From Ancylostoma caninum (Eukaryota > Nematoda > Chromadorea > Rhabditida > Ancylostomatidae): DNA of 64,000 nucleotides. This document shows, one piece after another, positions 36,577 through 47,640 of this stretch. The notes beneath the pieces were generated by a model. The model saw only the letters and a list, made by a program, of their open reading frames with translations. It had not been told where the DNA came from and searched no databases. The DNA lies in assembly GCA_037903475.1 (NCBI GenBank), contig JBAJFG010000442.1, positions 1,265,001-1,329,000 of the forward strand, read 5' to 3'. How positions within the stretch are numbered: position 1 is the first letter of the stretch; each line of letters starts with the position of its first letter. A program made the position numbers and the translations under genes.

Positions 36577-39500
36577 ATGAACAACACAGAACAAACCATT
36601 TCAATCTTATTTCTGCTTAATCCAAACACTGAACACGTTATTTTCGGCGCAATCTACGTTGGACTTGCACTGCCTATTATCCCATTATATGTTGTACTTA
36701 TATACGTGAGTTTTCAATTGCAGCTGATCTATCCACCATCTTCTTGAGAGTCTACAAGTTTCAGTATTTTCATTTTGTTTCGCTGATGCTTCCTTGTTTT
36801 GTCTATGAGAAAGTGGAGGTTAAACAAAATTACTTGTGCAACTACTCCAAAACAAATAAAAGAAGTCATTTCCGGTAAACATATCTATGTATTGGGCTGG
36901 CATATGGCATATCCAGTGTATTCTACATCTACACTGGATATGTTTACCGGAAATGACTATAGAGGGGAATAGAAGTGTCCTGGTTTAATTCCCATATGCC
37001 AGCTCAATACATGTATTTCGGAATACTATAATAACGAAACTTACCATTATCACGCATTGAAGATCGCTCCGGTTTACACCGTGCTCAAATAAATCGAACT
37101 TCTTAGTCTGGTTCTTGTTGAAAAACAGAGCCTGCTCGTTTCTCATTAGAATTTGAGGTTAGAAGCATCTATTGTGCTGGAGCACGAAGTAGAACTTCAG
37201 TTTTCTCTGTGAAAAGCGCGCCTCCTCTAGCATCTGAACGCTTGTGTCTCCGCTGATAGGGTGCATTCCGAAAATTGTAGAAGAATTGTTAATCAGTGAT
37301 TGGTCCACAAGCTGGCTCTCAAAACTCATACTCAGATAAGAAATGGCATGTTTTTAGCAATAAGGTGCTGATGCTGTTTTGCTTTCGTTGTTTTGGTGTA
37401 AATTTCGACCACCCTGTGAAGAGGTTAATATAGTTTAGTTCGCAACATAAGTTATTTTTTCTCTCATCAAATAATTTGCAACAACTCTCACGGATGAGGA
37501 TCTGACGTGAAGTCCTCTCACGTGTTTTCTGAACACATGTTTGAGTTGCTGTTTCAGCGCGAATACTTGATTAACAAACAAGAAACCTCTAATTTTCTAG
37601 AGCGATTAATGCGACAAGCAATATTTCTCAAGCGTTACTTGATCTCTTGTTTCACTTCAGTCCGAATAAGTTGCAACGTACAAATGAACAGCATCGAACC
37701 TAAAAGTTTCTGATAGTTTCTAGAGCAGGTGTCAGAGGATAAAGAGAAGACAAAAAGTCAATGGAGTTTTTATGAAGGAATGTTACATCAAAGGTTTGTG
37801 AAACCATGGAGAAAAAAGAAGCTTGGAAATGTGCTCGATGGCCGATAGAGTGTGTCACCCTCATTTTCCAGAGCATTTGTACAAATATGGTCCCCATAAT
37901 TTGGTATAAGGGTCTGGGTGCAATGCCTCAAAAACGGTTTCCGAATGTTTAATCAACGGGTTTTGTTATGAATTATTATTAAGGTACTGGCAACTGACAA
38001 AGAGCTTGTTGCCAACAATCTTCACCGGCTGTCTAACCAGCTTAATTTTGTTGATTTTGGGCAGGTTCTATTTCATGTTGTGGTGACTTTCTTTATAATC
38101 TTTCCGAATATGGAGAAAACGCACCAAGTTATAGCACGGGTAAGTGTTACTGAGTGAGTCTTCTGCTGACCTGGCAGTATTTTGTATGTTCCTTTTAGAC
38201 GGCTGCGTGTACACTCAATTCTCTTTGGTTGGCGATGTATCCTATCATGTCCGCATTGTCAATAAGTCGTATTCTCGTAGTGAAAGAAATAATATCCCCC
38301 AATAAGTTTCCAATCTATTTAAAGGTACAATCGAAAATTTTGAGCTAAAGTTGTTTGAGAATAGTTTTCAGGAAACAGAGTAGCATAGAGAATCATCTCT
38401 GAGAATAACAAATTGTTCAATTATCCGATTCTATCCGATTCAGGCATTCATTGCGATTGGATGGCTGTATACGATTGGTGTTTGGCTCTGGGGATGTTTC
38501 ACTCAAAATATGATCATAAGCGGAGTTGGCTCGACATACGATCTAACTAAGTTTGCTGCCCCGACTTTATCACAACTTGAATGGTATTTGTGCGTCCCGT
38601 CGCTTACTGTAACATGTGGCGCTTACTTCATCATCGTTTTACATATGCAAGCGGTGAGTATTATGAAAAGCGAAGAGTTATCAACATATCATGATATAGA
38701 GCATAGACTTCTGGGGCAGCATGCATATCTCTTTCTCGTGGGGCGGGGGAAATTTTTCTACTCCTAGCGGGAGCAGTACGGTGGTTCCCGCAATGCAAGC
38801 CAAACGGAAACCTCCTTGCGAAAACAGAACGGTAAGTGGCGATGCGGTCAGGACTTACTAGCGCACGTGCAACAACTTCTCATAGTCAACACATTATTTC
38901 AAGCATACAACATCCTTATTTTTATATTATTCTGTGGAAGTCGTGAATGAATGCCGATTGACCATGTGTATTGTTCGTTTGAGAATAAATTTGAACAGAT
39001 GCACGGTGGGCTAAAAATACGGTAACAATGCTTGTTTCTCTCCGATGAAAATTGTTCCTCTCTTAATTTAAACTAAGTTGAGATGTCATTTCACTACATT
39101 TTACCGGGACACTGCTACGGTCCACAAGTGATGTTTGATTCAGAACCCAGTTAAAAATACCTTTTTGGGCCTATTGGTTTCATCGAGTGACCACCCATTC
39201 ATTTGCTTTCTCAGTCATTAGGGTTAGTAGGCTTTGGCGATACCCGAGTCCAGGATTTGTCCATAACCTCTTTGCAATTTGGATTAGTTGGGCAAGCACT
39301 CCATAAAATGTTGGCTTAGCTGAATTCCACTCACCTGGCCAGCAACTTTTTTTTTCGAATCGCATGTAAATTCTTTTTTGGTGTGCACTTTTCTGTGCTA
39401 CCGTATTCATGGCTCACCCTGTATATAGCAGAGTTTTGACCGATTCGAATAAAATTCGAATATTTATTCGAATGTTCGAATATTCGAAATTTCGGGGGTT

Positions 39501-42500
39501 CCGAAAAATTCGAAAATTCGATGACCCCGCAATATTCGAAAATTTGAGTGCTCGAATATTTTAGGCCGAAAATTCGAACATTTGGAATTATTTTGCTTCG
39601 CAACTGTTATATGAGCTCTATTTTTTCGCTGAAGAACCATTCCAATTGAAACCCTAGTCCAATTTCTCATTTCAACCGCAATTTTCCCAAAAAAATGCTT
39701 GTATCTTCGCACGCATTCGAAAGCCAGCAGAAACATTTGAAAGCTTTGAAACTGCAATTCTACGAGATAAACGACATTGGCGATGATGTTCTCTCCGGAG
39801 AAGCTTATGTATGCACTTTTCTAGACACTTGAGAGACCATCAATTTTAACTAAACTTCTGATTATTCAAGCCTTTCCTCCAGAACTATGTAAGTGTACTG
39901 CAAACTACAACAATAACTTTTACACAGCATTTTCCCTGATATTTAGCTGATTTTCGACTATTCCTTTGTTGAAACTCTTTCTAAGCACATAATCGTCAGT
40001 CATGGAATTCGAAGTTCACACAAAATCTTGAGATCCTCTTGTTAACTTTTCTGCCCAAACGTACTCCGACTTCTTGTTATAGAAGTTCTGTTGGTTTTGA
40101 CATTCAACGTACAAGCGTGCAGTTGGACCGAATAAACAGAAGCAATAACGAGGAACGAGGTAGCAAGCAGTGTTTTTTTTAATCGCTGACGCTTTTTTGT
40201 TGATAGCTGGAAGCTTATTCATGCTCAAAGTGAGTGAACCACTGCACCCAATATTATTTTTACCGCATCAATACCTCCACATTCACTACCATGGCTCGTT
40301 TTGTTAAACTACAACATAGAGATATTGAAAAGGAAGGTTTCTCACGGACGAAGGGTTTCATCCACTTCACGATTCTTTGATTATGGTTACAGACTTCCAG
40401 AGAGATAGGCGTCCTTAAGCAGAGGAATTTCAACCAGTTGCAATGTTGAAATCGATAAGGACCTACTCCACAGCAGCACAGGCTTCCACTTATGAGAAAG
40501 TTGTCAGAAATTCGAAAACGACAAATGAAACTAGCTACCCGAAAACTTTCATGCCCGTTGTGATTGGAAAACATATCGCATTGTTCGCTTACATACATGG
40601 GTAGACATGGATAGAAAAAGTTTTCACCAAATGGAATGTTATTCGAACAAATATTCGAACATTCGAATATTAGAAAGTTCCAGTATTCCGAAATTCGGTG
40701 GTTTGTAAAAATTCGAAAGTTCGAGTATTCCAAAATTCGGGTTCTCTAGAAATTCGAAGATTTGAATGTTCGAAAATTCGGTGAGCTCAAAAAAATTCGA
40801 AAGTTCGAATAGTTGAAAATTCGGAGGTCCTAGAAGTTGGAAGATTCGAATAATCGAAAAAGATTTCCGAATGTAAACCTCTACTATGTAGGCTCCAAAA
40901 TATTGATACAGCTTGGGTAATGTGAAACATGGTAAAATCCATGATTACGCATCAAATTAACCATCTCAAGCTAGGCTACGCTCAGGCTACTGAAGCAGCC
41001 TTTTTCAAATCGGTTGTGCAAACAAACGAAGGGCACAGTTTCGCTGAATTATGTGTGAAATGAACAGCAATCAAAGCAAAGTTGTAAAATCAGGCATGAA
41101 ATACAAGATAGCTCCTCAAATATGGGTATTCCCGCAAAAGTGTGCATAGCGTTGACAGCTAATCTTTTCCCCGGTCCCAGGAGGGAGGTACGCGTGGCAC
41201 ATACGTATGCATAGAACCCCTGGCTGGGAGTTGGAATAGGTGTTGAGAAATCTGTCACATTCACACATAAATTGATTGTCAATCATTATTGCACAGCACA
41301 GGGCCGCACAGCTCACTATACTGAATTCCTTCGCTCTGGTAATTCATTCATCTTTTCTAGTCAATTTCCGAATTTTCGCAGGGGTACGAATTGCTGCTAC
41401 GCTTTTTTCGCGTGCAGGAATTTCTTCGAAAAATTCACAAATAGTGACTTCCTACTCAAAGTAAGTGTTATTACGGGGACGTCCACGATGCACCATCAAA
41501 TCAGTCAAAACCAGAGACTATGCTCAACTATCCTTTTTTTGTTCATTAATATCGTAGTCGGCTTTAACCCACAGTCCATCACAGCGATGCTCAGATTTCA
41601 GTCAATATTCCTCCAGAGATATAATACGATTTATTGGCTCTTCACTAGGGATGACTATTTAGTTTATTGTAACACGTACCAATTACTGCTTCTGAAGGAT
41701 GCCAGAATCGATTCTGAGTATATTCACGAAAATTTGTAAACTCTGTTGCGTGGCATTTTTTAAGTAGTCGGAAACTTCGGAATAGCAAACCCGTGGGAAT
41801 ATCAGTTGCCATTGCTTTTTTGAAGTATTTACATGTATGGGAGGATTTTTTCTCGCAATTTCTCGGGACATAAAATCCATTCAACATAACCTACTGGATC
41901 ATACATCCAACTAGAACTGCTTCTGCTCTATGGGCATCAATGTTTTTTTTTAAATCTAGGTCACTCTACGCTCACAGAGTTCTTCTACTACGATGATCAA
42001 TGACTTGTGTTTAAGACAAAACGAAATATGGGACATCTATCTTGGAGTCGGGAGGCAAAGATACTTTTCCAAGCCACTTTCTTGACGATATATATGCTAG
42101 CTTTGGTTGTTGTGTGGCACTATTCTGGTGAGTATAATGAAAATTTTTACTGCCTGGAACCTCTCGAAGGAAAAGAAGAGACAGAATGAGGTAAGGCAGA
42201 TGAGTAGAGGTATTAACCACTCTCCGTTGACAGATCAGTGGTTGAAATCTGATGCCAGTTTTGCTCTGCTACAAATCACATGGATTTTATTTCTGTACTG
42301 CAGTCCGATTTTGCTTATATCTCTCAATCCGTGAGTTGAGCTTCAAGTTCAATATTGCAACTAGACTGCATTAATTACTATGTATACATGATATTTTGTT
42401 GTTTATAAGAAGAATATTAATTCATTCTGTTTCAGGACCATCCGCAGAAAAGTGTTTCAGTCGATTGCATGCTCACTGTGTTGTCATACCGAGTCAAAGG

Positions 42501-42580
42501 GTATTTCAACTTCGGTCAGCAAAAGCTCATTCGTACGTTGTAGAAGCAGATCACATGGACTGTGTTGTGGATTGTATTAG
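36577..42580 (+). CDS. Receptor C: nematode 7TM chemoreceptor-like protein, 324 aa, 7 exons
   Basis: Exons 36577-36705, 37984-38139, 38199-38324, 38444-38653, 42016-42127, 42234-42330 and 42436-42580 join in phase. The first six exons have exactly the lengths of those in receptor B, and the protein is nearly the same through TM7 (PILLISLNP, TIRRK). The C-terminal tail is longer and cysteine- and serine-rich. Intron 4 has swollen to 3.36 kb by insertion of a short MITE and a TTCGAA-rich element, but donor and acceptor remain intact. Codons upstream of the ATG are open here but closed in B, so the shared ATG is preferred. Same inferred role as B: chemosensory GPCR. AATAAA lies at 42916. Confidence 0.8.
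36864..37013. repeat. Nested inverted duplication in intron 1 of receptor C
   Basis: AGTCATTTCCGGTAAACATA (36864) is followed by TATGTATTGGGCTGGCATAT, a hairpin (ATATCCAGTGTA with its complement), then the complement of the first motif (36937-36958) and, after 30 bp, the complement of the second (36992-37013). Receptor B has only one copy of each, in the outer order. Confidence 0.75.
39005..39423. mobile_element. Decayed MITE of the CAGGGTG-ended type
   Basis: The right end reads as the complement of ACAGGGTGAGCCATGAATAC; a diverged match (CACGGTGGGCTAAAAATAC) lies at 39005. The internal part 39150-39240 (TATTGGTTT.ATCGAGTG) recurs at about 48930-49010. It lies in intron 4 of receptor C. Confidence 0.5.
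39426..40900. mobile_element. Large inverted-repeat element with TTCGAA-reiterated arms
   Basis: Both ends carry dense arrays of ATTCGAA/TTCGAAT (39445-39600 and 40630-40880). Outside the arrays, ATAGCAGAGTTTT on the left pairs with the complement of ATAGTAGAGGTTT on the right. The middle (about 39610-40620) has no recognisable gene. TTCGAA is self-complementary, so each array can fold on itself and on the other. The element is inside intron 4 of receptor C and absent from B. Confidence 0.6.
41040..41985 (+). other. Conserved intronic block, C copy
   Basis: This is the counterpart of 27541-28480. The plus-strand frame 41272-41739 is open for 155 codons and aligns to the B frame, with substitutions spread evenly and stops in different places. 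It is not a receptor exon. Confidence 0.45.
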
Positions 42581-43418
42581 GAATGTCCTGAACTACAACG
42601 GACTTCAACATTCAAACGAAAATGTTTTTGGAAAGATCGTTATGTTGTCTTTTTAACCTAGTGCTATGCATCTTTCTTTTTGAACAAAAGCTATCCCTAT
42701 CAATCGTACACTGGATTGGGCGAGAATGCCTTCCTTTTCCGTTTATTAGAAACGTCGGACACTCCTTAATCGTGCTCATTTTTTCGCTACCCTTCTCAAA
42801 TTCTCTTCTGGTTGCTCTATTTTTTCCTCTCGCACGCCACCTCGTTATTTGTATCGTGCGCCTGCTTGAGCGCGTTTGTTTTGAATATAAGTTGTTCTCG
42901 CCATTCTATCGTGCAAATAAATGAGATGAAATACTCCTGCGGTTCAAGTGCTGTGCGACGTGATAGTGTTATGAAGAAGTATGTGATTTCTTCTGGGTGG
43001 TCGGGAGTGATCGTCATAGTTTGGAAGACAAGTTAGTGGAGATGAAACAAATTTATTTTATAGGCTATCAAAACGGGATGTATTCGATGTAAGAGGATAG
43101 CGATGCTACAACCACATTCTCCTACAAGGTGTCGAGGAATACCAAGTGTTCATCTAACTATGAATTTCAATACAGAGTTAAACGAAACTCTCAAGAAAAC
43201 AAACAATGCAGGACGGTTGTTGTGCCACCTCAAAGAATCTTTCGTCAATGCAGAGCTTTGGGTTTCTTTCGGATTCGCTTCGCGGATTTGACGCTTTTTC
43301 TGACGGAACAATTCGGCTGGGTTTTTGTATGCAATAAGTCGCTGCAATCCTTTTTAGTTATGTATTCATAGGCGTTTTTTTCCTTTACAATGCCATTCAT
43401 GATCTTGTTTGATGTATT

Positions 43419-46250
43419 GACTTGCTTCCCCAGCACGGTGGATTGTATTGTCGCGACGCTGGGGCTTGAGGGGATTGGCCAGGCGGTGTTGCCCGTCTCG
43501 CGCTGATGACGTCACTCGCGAACCAAGTATCCACCTGAAGCGCCCTCCATGGATCTCTGGGACCAGGTGCAGTGGAGCGGACGAAACGTCGCCAGAACGA
43601 AGGCCACCAGGAGGCGGATTTTTGGCCACAGCAACCATGGTTTTAAAGTCCTTAAATGAATGGCCCCCCAGTCCTGCGTAGCCCCTCTCGCACTAGTGAC
43701 GGCCGGAACGCCCTAGGGGCAGGGGGTGCGAAAAATCTCGCAGTAGTTGGCCGTCACCGTTCCATCGGTATGAACCTTGGAACATACAACGTAAGGACTC
43801 TGAACTCCGAAGCGGCACTAAGCTTCTTGTGAAGCTGGACATAGCATGCGCCGAATGACAGAACCAGGAATGAGATCGACTTTGTGCTTTGCGACAAAAA
43901 GAGGATCGTGAAAGACGTGTCTGTCATAGCGGAATCTAAAGTGTGCGTACATTCGGATCACAGACTTCTCAGAGCAAAAGTTGTAGTTGATCCTAGGAAA
44001 GAAAGTAGAAGATTGGCCAGGGCAAGCCAACGTCGCAAACTTCAACAATTCAGTAAGGTACTTTTCACTCGAGCAGTGGAAAATACGGATTGGACCATGC
44101 ACGATGAAGACATTGACGAGGGCTATGAAAGTTCACTTGAGAAGCTTCGAATGCGCAGAAGCCTTGCTTTCGTAAGACGAGAAGGGCAGTGTAGGAGAAG
44201 ACTAAGCGAGGCAACTCTGCAGATGCTCGCGGATAGACGGAAGCTGGCAAATTCTGGGGCCATACAAAGTGCTGTGTAAGGATACGACGAAAAATGATGG
44301 AGGACTACGAAAACTTCAGGAAGGATCGGCTGCGAAAAGCAGTGGAGTAAAGAGCGAGTCTGAAGAAGGCATAGAAAGAAGTCCAAGTGTGCCGAAAGAT
44401 GCCCGCAGCCCTACGGAATGAGCACGGCAGAAGAACAACTGTAAGGAAAGAAATGGGAGCGATTTGTCAAACGTACTTCAATGAGTTGTTCGCTTCGACA
44501 AAGAGCATTGACCCTCCTACTATCGAGCAGTGTGAGCCTGTACCAGAAGTCCTCAGCGCGGAAATCGAAAAGGTATTGCGGAACATGAAACCAGGCAAAG
44601 CAGTGGGAAACAAGAGCAGAGGAAATCAGAGCAGGAGGAGAAGTCTTAGCTAAGGCTCTCAGGTTTACGAAATACATCAAAACAGGAAGAATACCAGAGA
44701 AATGGAAGCATGCCAGAACCGTGCTAATACCGAAGAAAGGGGACAGGGAAGACATTCGTTACGTTATTACAGGCCGATAACATCACTATCTCACATGTAC
44801 AAAGTCTTTATGAGAGTCATCTACGCGCGAATGGAGCGCACCCTTGATGATATAATGCCAAGAGAGCAAGCTGAACGTTTCTCCACTATCGACCATATCT
44901 TCACAATCTCGCAACTAGCGGAACGATGCAGAGAATACAAGCTGCCGCTACATCTCTTGTTCATAGACTTTGAGAAGGCATTTGACTCGGTAGAACACAA
45001 TGCTGTCCTCAGTACAATGGCTCATCAAGGAGTAGAAGCAGCATACGTGAGGATTCTACTGGAAACTATGAGGAAATTCTTCACTGAAATCACTTTCTTT
45101 GAAAGGCCTCTGAAAATCTACACGAAGAGAGAGGTAAAACAAGGCGATATTTGCTCTCCGAAAGCATTTACATGTGCCTGGAATCAGTTATGAGACAAGT
45201 TGCCAAGAAAGACGGTTTTGAAATAGATGGAGAAACACTACAGATGCTACTCTTTGCTGATGACGTGATGCTGGTAGCGAGCAGGCCTGTGACTCTACAA
45301 AACCTTCTCAATGAAATATGTCACCTTAGTGAGAGTATCGGGTTGAAGATCCATCCTGGAAAGACCAAGTGGATGAAGAACGCTCACTGTGATTATTTAG
45401 AAATCAAACTGAATAATCAGCTGGTAGAGCGAGTTGAACACTATGTTTCCCTTGGCCAAGCAGTTAGTTTGGACAAGGATGTGCGGCTGGAAATCTCGAG
45501 ACGGAGGAAGACAGGTTGGACTGCATTTTCGAAAATCGATGTTCTCCTCAAAAGCAAAGATATACCAGCGCAAACTAAGAGTCACTTATTCACAGCAACG
45601 TGCTACCTACGTTACCCTACGGATGTGAAGCTTGTAAAAAAGTCGGAAGGGACTGACTTGCTCAAACCATTTTAGAAACTACAATCGGAGTTTTTTTCAA
45701 CCTCAAAAGGCAAAAGAGACCGGCGCTGTGCACGTGGATGGTAAGTGTCCGTGGACGATATGTAAGATGTAAGCCGTTGCGGGCGTTTAAGGCATTCCAG
45801 TCACTTCACATGATTCCATCTCTTCTCATCCTATTTGAATAGAAGTGGATGGATTACGATATTGGATTGCCGTGTTTTGATTGGATGTGTGATAACGTCT
45901 GCTCGCATATTCGATAACTTGCTGGCACCATTGCATCCATCTCCTCGCTCAACTTTGTCTCATACGTGTGTCCCTCAGCAAAACGGGCTCCTTGCCAAAA
46001 ACACATCTCGGTTTCTAATAGCGAACCAGGTAGGGGGAGCGATGATCAACAACGGGACATGCGATTGCTTGACTGGCGATGAGAGTGTTCCGGGTAATGG
46101 ACACGAGGGATGGGAGGCGATGGGATAATTCGGGCTGTGCCGGAACGACATTCTTTACCACAACAACATACTTTGTCTTACTGTGTTCCATAAACGTTTC
46201 GCCTAAGCATTACTCTTGTAGTACCTAAAAATGAAGCAAGTCAATTTCTT
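43419..46250 (+). mobile_element. Element X, copy 2, carrying an RTE retrotransposon body
   Basis: TTGACTTGCTTC at about 43419 and its complement GAAGCAAGTCAA at about 46234-46245 bound the block. The right part (45640-46250) is the same sequence as 29660-30270 but in the opposite orientation relative to the receptor. The left part is an RTE element where copy 1 has an unrelated 220 bp. Either X took up the RTE or the RTE was joined to X by rearrangement. Confidence 0.45.
43433..45636 (+). mobile_element. RTE-clade non-LTR retrotransposon, defective
   Basis: The 5' region (43433-43760) is GC-rich and shows the usual RTE leader. A short endonuclease N-terminus (LGTYNVRTL, 43770) is followed by a deletion to its C-terminal part (SDHRLLRAKV, 43950), a basic linker (44000-44340), then the RT: YYRPITSLSHMYK (44765), motif A LLFIDFEKAFDSVEH (44960), motif B KQGDICSPK (45140), motif C LLFADDVML (45250), and the region ending near 45634. 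Frame changes near 43845, 44280, 44620, 44740 and 45170 make it dead. Unusually, it lacks its 3' end rather than its 5' end, the sequence switching to element X at about 45636. Confidence 0.8.
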
Positions 46251-46339
46251 TCGTCGAGCTGATTCCCGTCCATTGCATAATTCGCGCGCACCCTGTATGT
46301 ATGTATATGTATTTGATTAGTAGGCGGGGGATACAGTTC

Positions 46340-46640
46340 GACTAGCAGCGCAAGGATGCACTCGCTTGTCTTGCCACAGGCGCTATGCGGCAGACCGCTA
46401 AGCTCCCACACTAAGCTTGCTTGCTCATCTGACGCTAATCAGGTCAGGTACCCAGTTCGGAACTATGCCATTTCTCTCTGTCATGCGAGTCGCGTCCACG
46501 TCGTTCCGATTTGCCTCCATAACGATTCTATCCATTGTAGGGGTGGTCTGCCAGTTGGATTTTTAGTTGTCCGCGGGTACCAATGCAAAATTCGCACTGT
46601 CCAACGATTGTTCTTCACTCTGGCGACGTGTCCTTCCCAT
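46340..46640 (-). mobile_element. RTE-like retrotransposon 3' fragment
   Basis: On the minus strand a frame reads NNRWTVRILHWYPRT, then KNPTGRPPLQWMDRI, the nucleic-acid-binding region near the C-terminus of RTE-type proteins. The frame continues with changes towards 46440. It belongs to a different subfamily from the 12.4-kb and 43-kb copies. Confidence 0.5.
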
Positions 46641-47640
46641 TCTTTCTTCCTTTTTTAAAGCAAATTAAAAGATTCGTGGAGGTGGCTCATTTCTCTAACT
46701 TCTTCGTTCTTCCTATGTTCCATTTTGTTTGTTCCTTTCCATTGCCCTCTGTGTTACTTTCAAGCCTCTCTCCTCTGCTTTTGTCAAGTTCCGGGACGAT
46801 GATAGATTGGTAATACGATCGATAGTTTGTTTTTGTGGTTCAGACAAGATGGGGTGTGTTCAATGATAGCCATTGCATGAAACAGATGGGTGCTTGCCGA
46901 ATACACTCACCTAATCTGAACTGTACTGTAAATCACTCTAAATCTGCAGTAAATCACTGCAAATACGGACTATAAATCACTTCATCATTCCTTTGTTTTC
47001 TGGCGCGCTCCAATGATAATCAGGTGTTGCTCTTCCTGCAGATGGCGGATCATTTCGAATTATTGTCTATGGATGCGCACAATGCCAGCAATTGTCCTTT
47101 CAAGACGGCATCATTCGTTTTTGGGAAACAGCCTTTGTTTTTTGGAAAAACTGTCATTAATGGTCAAAAGTGGTTTTTGACCATTTTTTGACCAGTTTTG
47201 ACGTGTTTTTTTCCAAAAACAAGGACGGTTTCTCGCGAAGGATGCCACATCGGGGGAGAGTTGGCACCCCCTAGTCGCACAACTCGGAGTTGTGAGAACA
47301 TCAACAAGCTAATTCGAACCGGAGAAAATTCCTGAAAAAAATTCCGGGGTTGGGACAAAAACGTGCTCCAATGACAATTCTCTGGTTCTGACAGGTCCAT
47401 TGACGTGTTCGAACGAGTTCTGGCGGGTTCTTAACAGTTTCGTGTTATGATTAGTTTTTCGAGAATTTCAGCTTGGATTTGAGATAAATTCCACTAAACC
47501 AACTGCAATTGAGATAAATTGTTCATGAAATGTATGCATTCCCAGCTGAAATTTCATTCTTAGACTTCAGTAGGAGCGGTATTTGGTAACGCACTTCTGA
47601 GTCTGTCTGGACTTAGTAGTCCCCGACCTCTCTAGTGACC
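46641..47640. other. 1 kb without recognised genes
   Basis: It contains short local repeats (TAAATCAC units at 46930-46985; repeated GTTTTTTGGAAAA and TTGACC patches at 47120-47220). No exon or element end was identified. Confidence 0.4.
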
